From assembly GCA_021163705.1 (NCBI GenBank), contig JAGGTO010000007.1, positions 1 through 6,298 on the forward strand: a DNA stretch of 6,298 nucleotides, read 5' to 3'. Position numbers and translations under genes: made by a program. Within the stretch, counting starts at the first letter, position 1, and each line of letters opens with the position of its first letter. Source of the stretch: Thermoplasmata archaeon. Its GTDB lineage: Archaea; Thermoplasmatota; Thermoplasmata; Thermoplasmatales; Aciduliprofundaceae. This document shows, one piece after another, positions 1-5,125 of this stretch. The notes under the pieces were generated by a model that did no database searches, was not told where the DNA came from, and was given only the letters and a program-made list of their open reading frames with translations.

Positions 1-255
1 ATTCTCGTTTATGCATTATTCCAGACCCCTCTGATAAGTGAAAAACTTGTGGATATAATAACGAGATGGCACCGGAAGGGTGAGAAGCCCCTGGTTGTTG
101 GAACGATTGGAAGCGATTTCGCCCTGGAGATGATGAAAAGATTTGAAAAGAACCGCGTGCCTGTGTTTCCCAGTATTGAGCGCAGTGTTAAAGCTCTCAA
201 GATTCTTCGTGAAAGGGCAAAGATACTTGATTATCTGAAGGAGGTGGAAGAATGA
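1..255 (+). CDS. ADP-forming acyl-CoA synthetase, alpha subunit (C-terminal fragment)
   Basis: The reading frame is open from the first base, so the 5' end lies outside the window; 84 residues are visible. The fragment matches the end of the alpha subunit of archaeal ADP-forming acetyl/acyl-CoA synthetases (acd type), which convert acyl-CoA + ADP + Pi to acid + CoA + ATP and so make ATP from fermented amino acids. Recognisable are a beta-strand and glycine turn (KPLVVGTIGS) and the family-typical VPVFPSIERSVKAL segment, in which the strand after the helix leads into 'P..ERAVKAL'. The catalytic phosphohistidine and CoA-binding Rossmann domain would lie upstream. The stop TGA overlaps the ATG of the next gene (ATGA), which encodes the matching beta subunit, so the two are surely co-expressed. 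The acyl substrate cannot be told from this fragment. Confidence 0.85.
   Translation: MLVYALFQTPLISEKLVDIITRWHRKGEKPLVVGTIGSDFALEMMKRFEKNRVPVFPSIERSVKALKILRERAKILDYLKEVEE
240..246 (+). promoter_or_regulatory. Shine-Dalgarno site for the synthetase beta subunit
   Basis: GGAGGTG lies inside the last codons of the alpha-subunit gene, five bases before the ATG at 252. It is a near-perfect complement of the archaeal 16S 3' end. It fixes the beta-subunit start at the ATGA overlap and points to translational coupling, which would help keep the two subunits in equal amounts. Confidence 0.85.
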
Positions 256-860
256 ACGAATACGAAGCAAAGAAATTTCTGAAAAAATATGGAATTAATA
301 TTCCTCCAGGTACTCTGATACGCACTCCTGAGGAAGTGGAGAGTATAGATCTCAATTATCCCCTCGTAGCCAAGGTTGTTCGTGATGATATAATTCACAA
401 GAGCGATGTGGGTGGAGTAATTTTAAATATTCGCAACGGGGATGAGCTTCGTGATGCTATCAGAAAAATTAACCAGAAGTTCGATGCACCTGCACTTGTA
501 GAGGAGATGCAGAAAGGTGGTGTGGAGATAATTGTGGGCGTGCTTAAAGATTCGACCTTTGGTCATGCCATTATGTTCGGACTTGGCGGAATATTCACCG
601 AAGTTTTCAGGGATGTTACATTCCGCGTTATACCTATCACAGATAAGGATGCAGAGCTGATGCTCTCAGAAATCAGAGGCAGAAAGATTCTCGAAGGTTA
701 TCGTGGCATTAAGGTGAATCGTGAGGCTATAATTGATCTTCTTCTCTCAGTTTCAAAGCTCGTGGAGGAGAATCCGCAGATAAAGGGAATGGACCTGAAC
801 CCTGTGCTTGCCAGAGAGAAGGATTGCGTTGTGCTGGATGCAAAGATAATAGAGAAGTAG
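252..860 (+). CDS. ADP-forming acyl-CoA synthetase, beta subunit (ATP-grasp)
   Basis: This 202-residue protein is the ATP-grasp (ATP-grasp_5 type) half of an ADP-forming acyl-CoA synthetase. It transfers the phosphoryl group from the alpha-subunit phosphohistidine to ADP. Residues 1-20 carry the usual 'EAKKFLKKYGI' opening. Residues 38-56 (LVAKVVRDDIIHKSDVGGV) form the nucleotide-binding strand and the conserved HKSDVGGV loop; His49 corresponds, by alignment from memory, to the second phosphohistidine described in archaeal enzymes. Further family signs are a glycine-rich stretch near 109-114 (FGLGGIF), 'VTFRVIPI' at about 121-128, and 'MDLNPV' at about 180-185, with the Asp/Asn pair of the Mg-binding site. 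At 202 residues it is about 25-30 shorter at the N-terminus than the roughly 230-residue Pyrococcus type, but the strong SD and the ATGA overlap support this start. It works as a complex with the preceding gene product in the cytoplasm. Confidence 0.93.
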   Translation: MNEYEAKKFLKKYGINIPPGTLIRTPEEVESIDLNYPLVAKVVRDDIIHKSDVGGVILNIRNGDELRDAIRKINQKFDAPALVEEMQKGGVEIIVGVLKDSTFGHAIMFGLGGIFTEVFRDVTFRVIPITDKDAELMLSEIRGRKILEGYRGIKVNREAIIDLLLSVSKLVEENPQIKGMDLNPVLAREKDCVVLDAKIIEK

Positions 861-896
861 AAAGAGAGAAGTAAGGGCAGACATTACCATAATATC

Positions 897-1631
897 ATGG
901 AAGAGATAACTCTCGGAGATATCACACTCACCAGATATTTCATGCTTTATCTGGAAGACTACAATACTGCGGTCATGGCAGATTTTCATCTGGGATACGA
1001 GGATGTTATGGCCCAGAAGGGACTGTTTCTCCCGAGACTCCAGTTTCCTCACATAATGGATCTTCTTGAAAAAATATTTGAAAAGTATTCACCACGAAGA
1101 TTCATAATAGACGGTGATTTGAAGCATGAATTCTCGCGTAATATGCCGCAAGAATGGAGGGAGATCGAAGAGGTCATAGATTTCATATCAGAGAGATGTG
1201 AGCTTATAGTCATCCGCGGTAACCATGACAATTTTCTGAGAAGCATACTCAAGAGAAAGGGGTTAAAACTTCACGAGAAATACTCCCTGGGAAATTACAT
1301 ATTTGTCCATGGTCATAGGATGGCAGAAATTGATGGCAATAAAACATTGATCATTGGACATGAGCATCCCTCACTCACTCTGAGAGACGAAATTTCAGCT
1401 ACCTACAAGCTTCCCGTATTTTTATATTCTCCGCAGCTCATTGTTTTACCTGCAGTGAGCATATATGCATCTGGAACAGACATAACAAAGAATGAATTTA
1501 TCTCTCCCATACTCCAGGAGTATCCGCAGAACTTTGAACTATACGGAATTTCTGAGGAGCAGGGAATCCTGTACCTCAGGAATCTTAGGAGCCTCATGGG
1601 AAGATTTTTGGTCGATGAAAAATTTAATTAG
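897..1631 (+). CDS. SbcD/Mre11-related metallophosphoesterase (COG1407 type)
   Basis: The 244-residue product has the full calcineurin-like metal-site set in order: D29-F-H31, G73-D74 followed by L-K-H77, G108-N-H-D111, H138-G-H140 and G154-H-E-H157. The 'GDLKHEF' form and the length fit the archaeal SbcD-related phosphoesterases (TIGR00024/COG1407) rather than true Mre11, which is longer and has a capping domain. Family members are two-metal phosphoesterases or nucleases, often linked to DNA-repair helicases of the Lhr type; no such neighbour is visible here. The start at 897 keeps the family-like N-terminal strand before the first metal motif; Met16 (base 942) is a less likely alternative. 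The gene begins 36 bp after the synthetase beta gene, with neither a clear SD nor a TATA box at the usual distance, so it probably depends on transcription from upstream. Substrate unknown. Confidence 0.88.
   Translation: MEEITLGDITLTRYFMLYLEDYNTAVMADFHLGYEDVMAQKGLFLPRLQFPHIMDLLEKIFEKYSPRRFIIDGDLKHEFSRNMPQEWREIEEVIDFISERCELIVIRGNHDNFLRSILKRKGLKLHEKYSLGNYIFVHGHRMAEIDGNKTLIIGHEHPSLTLRDEISATYKLPVFLYSPQLIVLPAVSIYASGTDITKNEFISPILQEYPQNFELYGISEEQGILYLRNLRSLMGRFLVDEKFN
1620..1630 (+). promoter_or_regulatory. Possible TATA box inside the phosphoesterase 3' end
   Basis: AAATTTAATTA, preceded by a purine-rich GATGAAAA stretch that could act as a BRE, overlaps the last codons of the phosphoesterase gene. 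The centre of TTTAAT is about 26 bp before the ATG at 1652, the same spacing as the better promoters in this window. The downstream gene has no SD, so a leaderless transcript from here is plausible. AT-rich codons alone could also give this match. Confidence 0.4.
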
Positions 1632-1651
1632 GAAAATGAGTATCGTTAATT

Positions 1652-1933
1652 ATGAAGTACTCCCTCGCATCCAAATGCATATACTATCGCAATGGCATGT
1701 GCTATTTCCTTGTTTCAGATCCTCAACCATGTTCATTATGCTTTAATTTTGCCTCGGCAGATCCTCAACTCAAGAGGGAGTTGAAGATAAACAAACCTGT
1801 GGTGACATTCTACGATATAATCATGAAGGATTCTAGATACAGGGCTCTTTTCCCAAGAAGCGGTACAAGTGTGCAGATGAGTCTTGGCTCATTATATCCT
1901 GGGACCAATGAACTGCCAGATGATGAGGAATAG
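1652..1933 (+). CDS. Small four-cysteine protein, function unknown
   Basis: I do not recognise this 93-residue protein. Its first third holds four cysteines spaced C9-x7-C17-x9-C27-x2-C30, with aromatic residues between them (IYYRNGMCYF), which looks like a metal-binding knuckle, either a zinc site or less likely an iron-sulfur site. The middle (about 40-70) is a basic/hydrophobic segment (ELKINKPVVTFYDIIMKDSRYRALF) without a membrane helix, and the tail is acidic (ELPDDEE). There is no signal peptide. It starts 20 bp after the phosphoesterase on the same strand and has no SD; an upstream ATG at 1636 is in another frame. Its last 42 bp overlap the 3' end of the opposing protease gene. The ordered cysteine cluster and position in a tightly packed cluster support it as a real gene; the overlap lowers certainty slightly. 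Confidence 0.72.
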   Translation: MKYSLASKCIYYRNGMCYFLVSDPQPCSLCFNFASADPQLKRELKINKPVVTFYDIIMKDSRYRALFPRSGTSVQMSLGSLYPGTNELPDDEE

Positions 1934-3436
1934 GATAAGGAGACTCACAATAGAGCTTATCTCCAAACTGAATTTCTCAGGTTGCTTAATTTTTATTTTT
2001 TGACCTATATATTCTAGTAAGTCTTTGAAGAGATAGCCTCCATCCAGAGGTACCGCGGGTAATAAATTCGTCATTCCAAGCATAAGATTAATCCAGAACA
2101 GCCAGTAAATGGTGTTTATTACTATCCAAAAACCAGGAAAGGGAATATTGTAAATTGTCTGAATTGAATGGGGTACCGGCATAAGCCCACTGAATGGGAG
2201 AGCTATAAGAAGCATTGTGGCCTGGAAATAATCATGGGGAGTTTTTGCGTTTCTGAAGGGATTCGTGATTAGATCCTTGTAGTAATTGGCATCACCCACA
2301 GTTATACCAAGATAGGAAGCTGATATCCCTAAAAATCCCTTACCCCTGTAATAGGGCTTATTGAGCTGAGGTGCATACTTTTCATAGTAGCTGTACTTAT
2401 CTCCAAGAATTACCGTGGTGTTGTACCATCTGTGTGGGGGATAAAATACACTTATCTCCACCCTTTGATTGCTGTGGGTAAGATTCAGAGCCCTGAGAAA
2501 ATCGTTCCTGTTCCTTATTACAGTGCCATTTATTGAATATATAATACCACCCTTCTTTATTCCAGCCTGATAGGCAGGATACCCCTTCACCACTGAAACT
2601 ATCACCATGCCCGAATAGATGCTCACATTTTTCACACCCTGATAATATATTTTCGCATCTATTTTCTCTCCGGGCATCTGTGTTGAGGAATTGAGCAGAA
2701 CTTCATAATCCTCATAATTTTTTATCTCCATTCCATTGATCTCCATAAGTATGGCACCTGGAGGTAGGGCACCATAATTAGGATTTTCAGAGAAGTTGGA
2801 GGCAACATACAGACCGGGATATTTTACAGTTACTCCGCTCATAAGAGACATTAAAAGAAGGAGCATCACAATAGCTAAAAGAATATTTGTGATTGGCCCC
2901 GCGGCAAATACTCTCATCCTGTATCTTCTTTTTGTTTTTTTAAGCTCATCCTCATCTGGCTCCACAAAAGCGCCTATTGGCACTATAAAGAGGAGGATTC
3001 CCAGAGATAATATTTTCAATTTGTGAAAAGCTATCTGAAAACCGTGGGAAAATTCGTGAAATACTATGGCAACAACCAGGGCAAATATACCATATCCCAC
3101 AGGAATTATGGGATTTATGCCAGGTATTCCAATGGCTTCCTGAGGCGATGGGGCCTGTGATGGGGGAATGCCCATAACTATGTAGGCCTGCCAGAGAAGG
3201 AGAAGAAACACAAAAATCATTATGAGGAACGATAGCAGGATGGAAAAATCCCCATAGTATCTCCAGAATTTGGATTTTCCAATATTTTCAATAAAGCTCT
3301 TTCCTTTCTTGGTTTTAACCATGAGAGCAGGTCCCATAAGAGATAAGGGACCCTTTATTTTCTTATATTTATGAAGCAGGTAGACGAATATAACCCAGAG
3401 GGAGATAAGGGCTATTGCTACAAGCAGACCATTCAT
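1892..3436 (-). CDS. Site-2 protease family (M50) membrane metalloprotease with PDZ region
   Basis: The 514-residue product is an intramembrane zinc metalloprotease. Numbered from the ATG at 3436, it has a membrane segment at 3-21, one near 65-88, then the catalytic helix at about 111-133 with H127-E-F-S-H131. After hydrophobic segments at 142-157 and 178-199 comes a long hydrophilic insert (about 203-400) with PDZ-like folds. The clearer one is at about 276-333 (VVKGYPAYQAGIKKGGIIYSINGT), with a weaker one at 205-270. The third zinc ligand is in N457-LLPAVP-L464-D465-G466, and a final membrane helix spans 493-511. Such proteases cut membrane-bound regulators or signal-peptide remnants; the substrate here is unknown. 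Six N-x-S/T sequons all lie in the insert, suggesting it faces outside. A GTG one codon upstream (3439) could add one residue. The gene diverges from a small acidic-protein gene and overlaps the 3' end of the four-cysteine gene. Confidence 0.93.
   Translation of the reverse strand: MNGLLVAIALISLWVIFVYLLHKYKKIKGPLSLMGPALMVKTKKGKSFIENIGKSKFWRYYGDFSILLSFLIMIFVFLLLLWQAYIVMGIPPSQAPSPQEAIGIPGINPIIPVGYGIFALVVAIVFHEFSHGFQIAFHKLKILSLGILLFIVPIGAFVEPDEDELKKTKRRYRMRVFAAGPITNILLAIVMLLLLMSLMSGVTVKYPGLYVASNFSENPNYGALPPGAILMEINGMEIKNYEDYEVLLNSSTQMPGEKIDAKIYYQGVKNVSIYSGMVIVSVVKGYPAYQAGIKKGGIIYSINGTVIRNRNDFLRALNLTHSNQRVEISVFYPPHRWYNTTVILGDKYSYYEKYAPQLNKPYYRGKGFLGISASYLGITVGDANYYKDLITNPFRNAKTPHDYFQATMLLIALPFSGLMPVPHSIQTIYNIPFPGFWIVINTIYWLFWINLMLGMTNLLPAVPLDGGYLFKDLLEYIGQKIKIKQPEKFSLEISSIVSLLILFLIIWQFIGPRI
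1990..2001 (+). terminator. Possible T-rich terminator for the four-cysteine gene
   Basis: TTTTTATTTTTT on the + strand begins 56 bp beyond the stop of the four-cysteine gene, inside the opposing protease gene, where it encodes a Lys/Ile-rich loop (QKIKIKQ). Archaeal RNA polymerase stops at oligo-T tracts without needing a hairpin. The low-complexity coding sequence is an alternative explanation. Confidence 0.35.
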
Positions 3437-3458
3437 CACACCCGCATGGATTGCATCT

Positions 3459-3466
3459 ATTTAAAA
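3459..3466. promoter_or_regulatory. Shared bidirectional TATA element
   Basis: ATTTAAAA lies in the 52-bp gap between the protease gene and the divergent 120-residue gene. Its palindromic TTTAAA core (3460-3465) is centred 26.5 bp from the A of each ATG (3436 on -, 3489 on +). That is the TATA-to-start spacing expected for leaderless archaeal transcripts. No other TATA-like element at the right distance is seen for either gene, and neither has a well-placed SD, so one TBP site may serve both directions. Confidence 0.6.
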
Positions 3467-3488
3467 ATGTAAGGACAATCTACTTATA

Positions 3489-3851
3489 ATGGGAAATTAT
3501 AATGAAATTATGATTGAAGATATTGAAGAGCTTATAAAGAAGGCTGAAAAGATCATGCCAAATGAGGATCTTTTCATTGAGGTAATAAGGGATCTAATAA
3601 AGGAGGAGATAAAGGAGTATATTAAGGAAAAGATGAATGAGAATCCCAATATTCGAAAGGAGCTGAGAGAAGGCATCCTTAAATATGTGAATGCAAAGGT
3701 AGCAGAGGCTGAAGCTGCCACTCTCATTCTAAAGGTACTGGGTGAGCTAGGAGTTGTTAGTCTTCCTCCCGAAATTAAAAAAGATCTGCTGTCAAACTTC
3801 TATCGAACTTTCCAGAAAGAAATCGATGAGGTTCTTGAAAAGACTCTTTAA
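3489..3851 (+). CDS. Small acidic, highly helical protein, function unknown
   Basis: I do not recognise this 120-residue protein. It is almost entirely predicted helix, rich in Glu, Lys and Ile with a net negative charge (about 26 acidic against 19 basic residues). It has no Cys, Trp or His, no signal peptide and no membrane segment. Residues 8-50 show an amphipathic heptad-like pattern (IEELIKKAEKI, then IRDLIKEEIKEYIKEKM) that could form a coiled coil or helical hairpin. A central Ala-rich helix at about 68-85 (AKVAEAEAATLILKVLGEL) leads through a PP turn at 94-95 to a last helix (about 97-119). It looks cytosolic and may oligomerise. It is transcribed divergently from the membrane protease through an apparently shared TATA box, so the two may respond together. 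Its stop codon shares TTAA with the convergent PRTase gene. The start at 3489 fits the promoter spacing; Met8 at 3510 is an alternative. Confidence 0.78.
   Translation: MGNYNEIMIEDIEELIKKAEKIMPNEDLFIEVIRDLIKEEIKEYIKEKMNENPNIRKELREGILKYVNAKVAEAEAATLILKVLGELGVVSLPPEIKKDLLSNFYRTFQKEIDEVLEKTL
3777..3782 (-). terminator. Possible T-run terminator for the PRTase pair
   Basis: Read on the - strand this is TTTTTT, about 65 bp past the stop of the hypoxanthine PRTase gene, within the opposing 120-residue gene. The tract is short and lies in a Lys-Lys codon pair, so the call is tentative; no terminator exists between the two touching stop codons. Confidence 0.25.
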
Positions 3852-4405
3852 TCAAGTATGTGAACCTTTCCATCCACTATCTCAATATTTATTATGGGCT
3901 TTATTTTGTGACCTATCTTTTCCTCAATTTCCTTCAAATTTTTATTTTTATTTACCACCACCACAATATCTGAAATCTCTGCGCCTATTTTTTTAATTCC
4001 TTCCACAACGGCAATCATGGTACCTCCTGTACTCAGAACATCATCTACCAGGAGAAGGGAATCATCTGGGGTTATGGAATTAATGTAAAGTTTTCCAGAA
4101 GAATAGCCAGTTCGCTGAGACACTTCAACCTCACCAGGAAGACCGTATTTTCTCTTCCTTACCACGGTCATTGGTTTGGTGAGCTCCATACTCAATGCTA
4201 CTCCTATTGGCAAACCCATGGCTTCAACAGTGAGAATCTTATCGAAGGAATCTATATCCACCCTTTTTATTATTTCATTGACAGCATCTTTGAGCACCGC
4301 TGGATCAATTTGAGGTATGCCATCTGTGAGGGGATGGATAAAATAGGGATAATTTCCCTTCATCACCACAGGTGCATTTTTAAGGGATTCTCGAAGTAAC
4401 TTCAT
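3848..4405 (-). CDS. hpt: Archaeal hypoxanthine/guanine phosphoribosyltransferase
   Basis: The 185-residue product belongs to the type I phosphoribosyltransferases of the archaeal HGPRTase group. These join hypoxanthine (or guanine) to PRPP, giving IMP (or GMP) and pyrophosphate for purine salvage. Family marks, numbered from the ATG at 4405, are the N-terminal 'KGNYPYFIHPLTDGIP' (about 16-31), 'VEAMGLPIG' (60-68), a 'VRKRKYGLPGE' flexible loop (82-92), 'RTGYSSGKLYIN' (98-109) and the PRPP loop VDDVLSTGGT (120-129). The length matches the roughly 185-190 residue family. The start at 4405 is preferred over one five codons upstream (4420) because it forms an ATGA overlap with the preceding gene, has a well-placed SD and matches the family N-terminus. 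Base specificity cannot be read from the sequence alone. Confidence 0.9.
   Translation of the reverse strand: MKLLRESLKNAPVVMKGNYPYFIHPLTDGIPQIDPAVLKDAVNEIIKRVDIDSFDKILTVEAMGLPIGVALSMELTKPMTVVRKRKYGLPGEVEVSQRTGYSSGKLYINSITPDDSLLLVDDVLSTGGTMIAVVEGIKKIGAEISDIVVVVNKNKNLKEIEEKIGHKIKPIINIEIVDGKVHILD
3939..3953 (+). terminator. Possible T-rich terminator for the 120-residue gene
   Basis: TTTTTATTTTTATTT on the + strand starts 87 bp past the stop of the 120-residue gene, inside the opposing PRTase gene, where it encodes an Asn/Lys run (NKNKN). It has the make-up of an archaeal oligo-T terminator and is the first strong T-tract after that stop. Confidence 0.4.
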
Positions 4406-5058
4406 CTGATCAGCTCCCATTTTCCATCAATATTTTTCACAGTGCCCCTTCGCTCCAGATCCTTCAAAATTTCCCTTATCAGCTTAAGCTTCACATCAAT
4501 CTCAAACTGTTCCTTTAGAGAGCTTTTAATTTCCATAAGACCCCTTCTCTTGTAAAGTGTTTTGGGTATCAAATTGCGAAGATCTTCATAAACATTCCAG
4601 GGGAATATGAACCATGTCCATCTGTCCTCTGGCACCTCCTGAGAATAATAATCCGGCACATATTTCGAGTGGGTGATATGAAGAAGTGTTGCACTTCTCA
4701 CTTCTGCAGGTTTATGCGCCTTAATATGCTCCACTGCAAGTCTCAAACTCTGGCCTGTGTCAGTTATATCATCAACCACAAGCACCTTCTTTCCTTCTAT
4801 GCTTACCTGCAATCCCTGGGCCAGTTTTGCCTGCCCATCTGGTGTAGCTGTAACTCCCCAGTGCTCCGTTTTTACCGCATACAGATCCTTTATGTTTAAA
4901 TAATCTGAGATGAGTCTCGCAGGAACAAGGCCTCCTCGAGCAAGCCCAACAACTATCTCCGGCTGATAACCACTGGAAGCCATTCTTCTAACAACATCCT
5001 TTGACCAGTTCTCTATATCTCTCCAGCTGACAAGCTGACATCTGAACTTTTCAATCAT
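4402..5058 (-). CDS. COG2236-type phosphoribosyltransferase with C-terminal helical extension
   Basis: The 218-residue product (from the ATG at 5058) has a PRTase core with 'VGLARGGLVPARLISDYL' (about 37-54, the loop after the first strand), the PRPP-binding VVDDITDTGQS (94-104) and a 'WTWFIFPW' segment (147-154) typical of COG2236 xanthine/guanine-type enzymes. It likely converts a purine base plus PRPP to its nucleotide, with the base unknown. Residues about 161-218 go beyond the core: two to three helices ending in 'RRGTVKNIDGKWELI', which resembles the wing of a small winged-helix domain. It is translationally coupled to the hypoxanthine PRTase (ATGA overlap), so the two form a purine-salvage unit. 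In-frame GTG (5067) and TTG (5070) starts exist. The ATG is favoured by the family N-terminus ('VSWRDIENWS' soon after Met) and a GGTGG 5 bases before it, although the TATA spacing would fit a leaderless TTG or GTG start. Confidence 0.87.
   Translation of the reverse strand: MIEKFRCQLVSWRDIENWSKDVVRRMASSGYQPEIVVGLARGGLVPARLISDYLNIKDLYAVKTEHWGVTATPDGQAKLAQGLQVSIEGKKVLVVDDITDTGQSLRLAVEHIKAHKPAEVRSATLLHITHSKYVPDYYSQEVPEDRWTWFIFPWNVYEDLRNLIPKTLYKRRGLMEIKSSLKEQFEIDVKLKLIREILKDLERRGTVKNIDGKWELIR
4408..4417 (-). promoter_or_regulatory. Shine-Dalgarno site for the hypoxanthine PRTase
   Basis: On the - strand GGAGCTGATC lies within the last codons of the preceding PRTase gene and differs by one base from GGAGGTGATC, the complement of the archaeal 16S 3' end. 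GGAG ends eight bases before the ATG at 4405. It decides the start in favour of 4405 rather than 4420. Confidence 0.75.
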
Positions 5059-5091
5059 GATAGCCACCAATATTTGTAATTCCCACTATAG

Positions 5092-5099
5092 TTATAAAA
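5092..5099 (-). promoter_or_regulatory. TATA box of the PRTase operon
   Basis: On the - strand TTTTATAA lies in the 67-bp gap between the dehydrogenase and PRTase genes. Transcription would begin about 26 bp downstream, near 5069-5070. This leaves a leader of about 11 bases containing GGTGG before the ATG at 5058, or none if translation begins at TTG 5070. Confidence 0.6.
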
Positions 5100-5106
5100 A
5101 TTACGG

Positions 5107-5121
5107 AAATAAGAAAAAAGA
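5107..5121 (-). terminator. T-rich terminator of the dehydrogenase gene
   Basis: The - strand reads TTTTTT, C, TT, A, TTT immediately after the dehydrogenase stop codon (5126-5128), with no hairpin. This is the usual make-up of an intrinsic archaeal terminator. It directly precedes the PRTase TATA box, so the two - strand units are probably transcribed separately. Confidence 0.55.
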
Positions 5122-5125
5122 GAGT

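Noticed and set aside
753..1052. Open frame on the - strand opposite the synthetase and phosphoesterase genes
   Set aside because: It is a shadow of two well-supported + strand genes; its translation has no recognisable motif or regular composition.
1636..1746. Short + strand frame beginning at ATG 1636 after AGGA
   Set aside because: It runs in another frame across the four-cysteine gene, is only about 36 codons from that ATG and shows no protein-like pattern.
2796..3026. + strand open frame opposite the protease
   Set aside because: It is antisense to conserved membrane segments of the protease and hydrophobic only because of that complementarity.
3436..3456. Six-codon open frame (ATGCAATCC...GTGTGA) just upstream of the protease start
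   Set aside because: If transcription begins about 26 bp after the shared TATA box, this stretch lies before the transcript start, so it is not a leader peptide.
3471..3475. AAGGA as a Shine-Dalgarno site for the 120-residue gene
   Set aside because: Thirteen bases separate it from the ATG, too far for a working site, and the TATA spacing places it upstream of the transcript.
4406..4420. Longer hypoxanthine PRTase start at 4420 (MGADQ extension)
   Set aside because: The five extra residues are not family-like. The ATG at 4405 has an ATGA overlap and a matching SD, and the longer start would sit on top of that SD.
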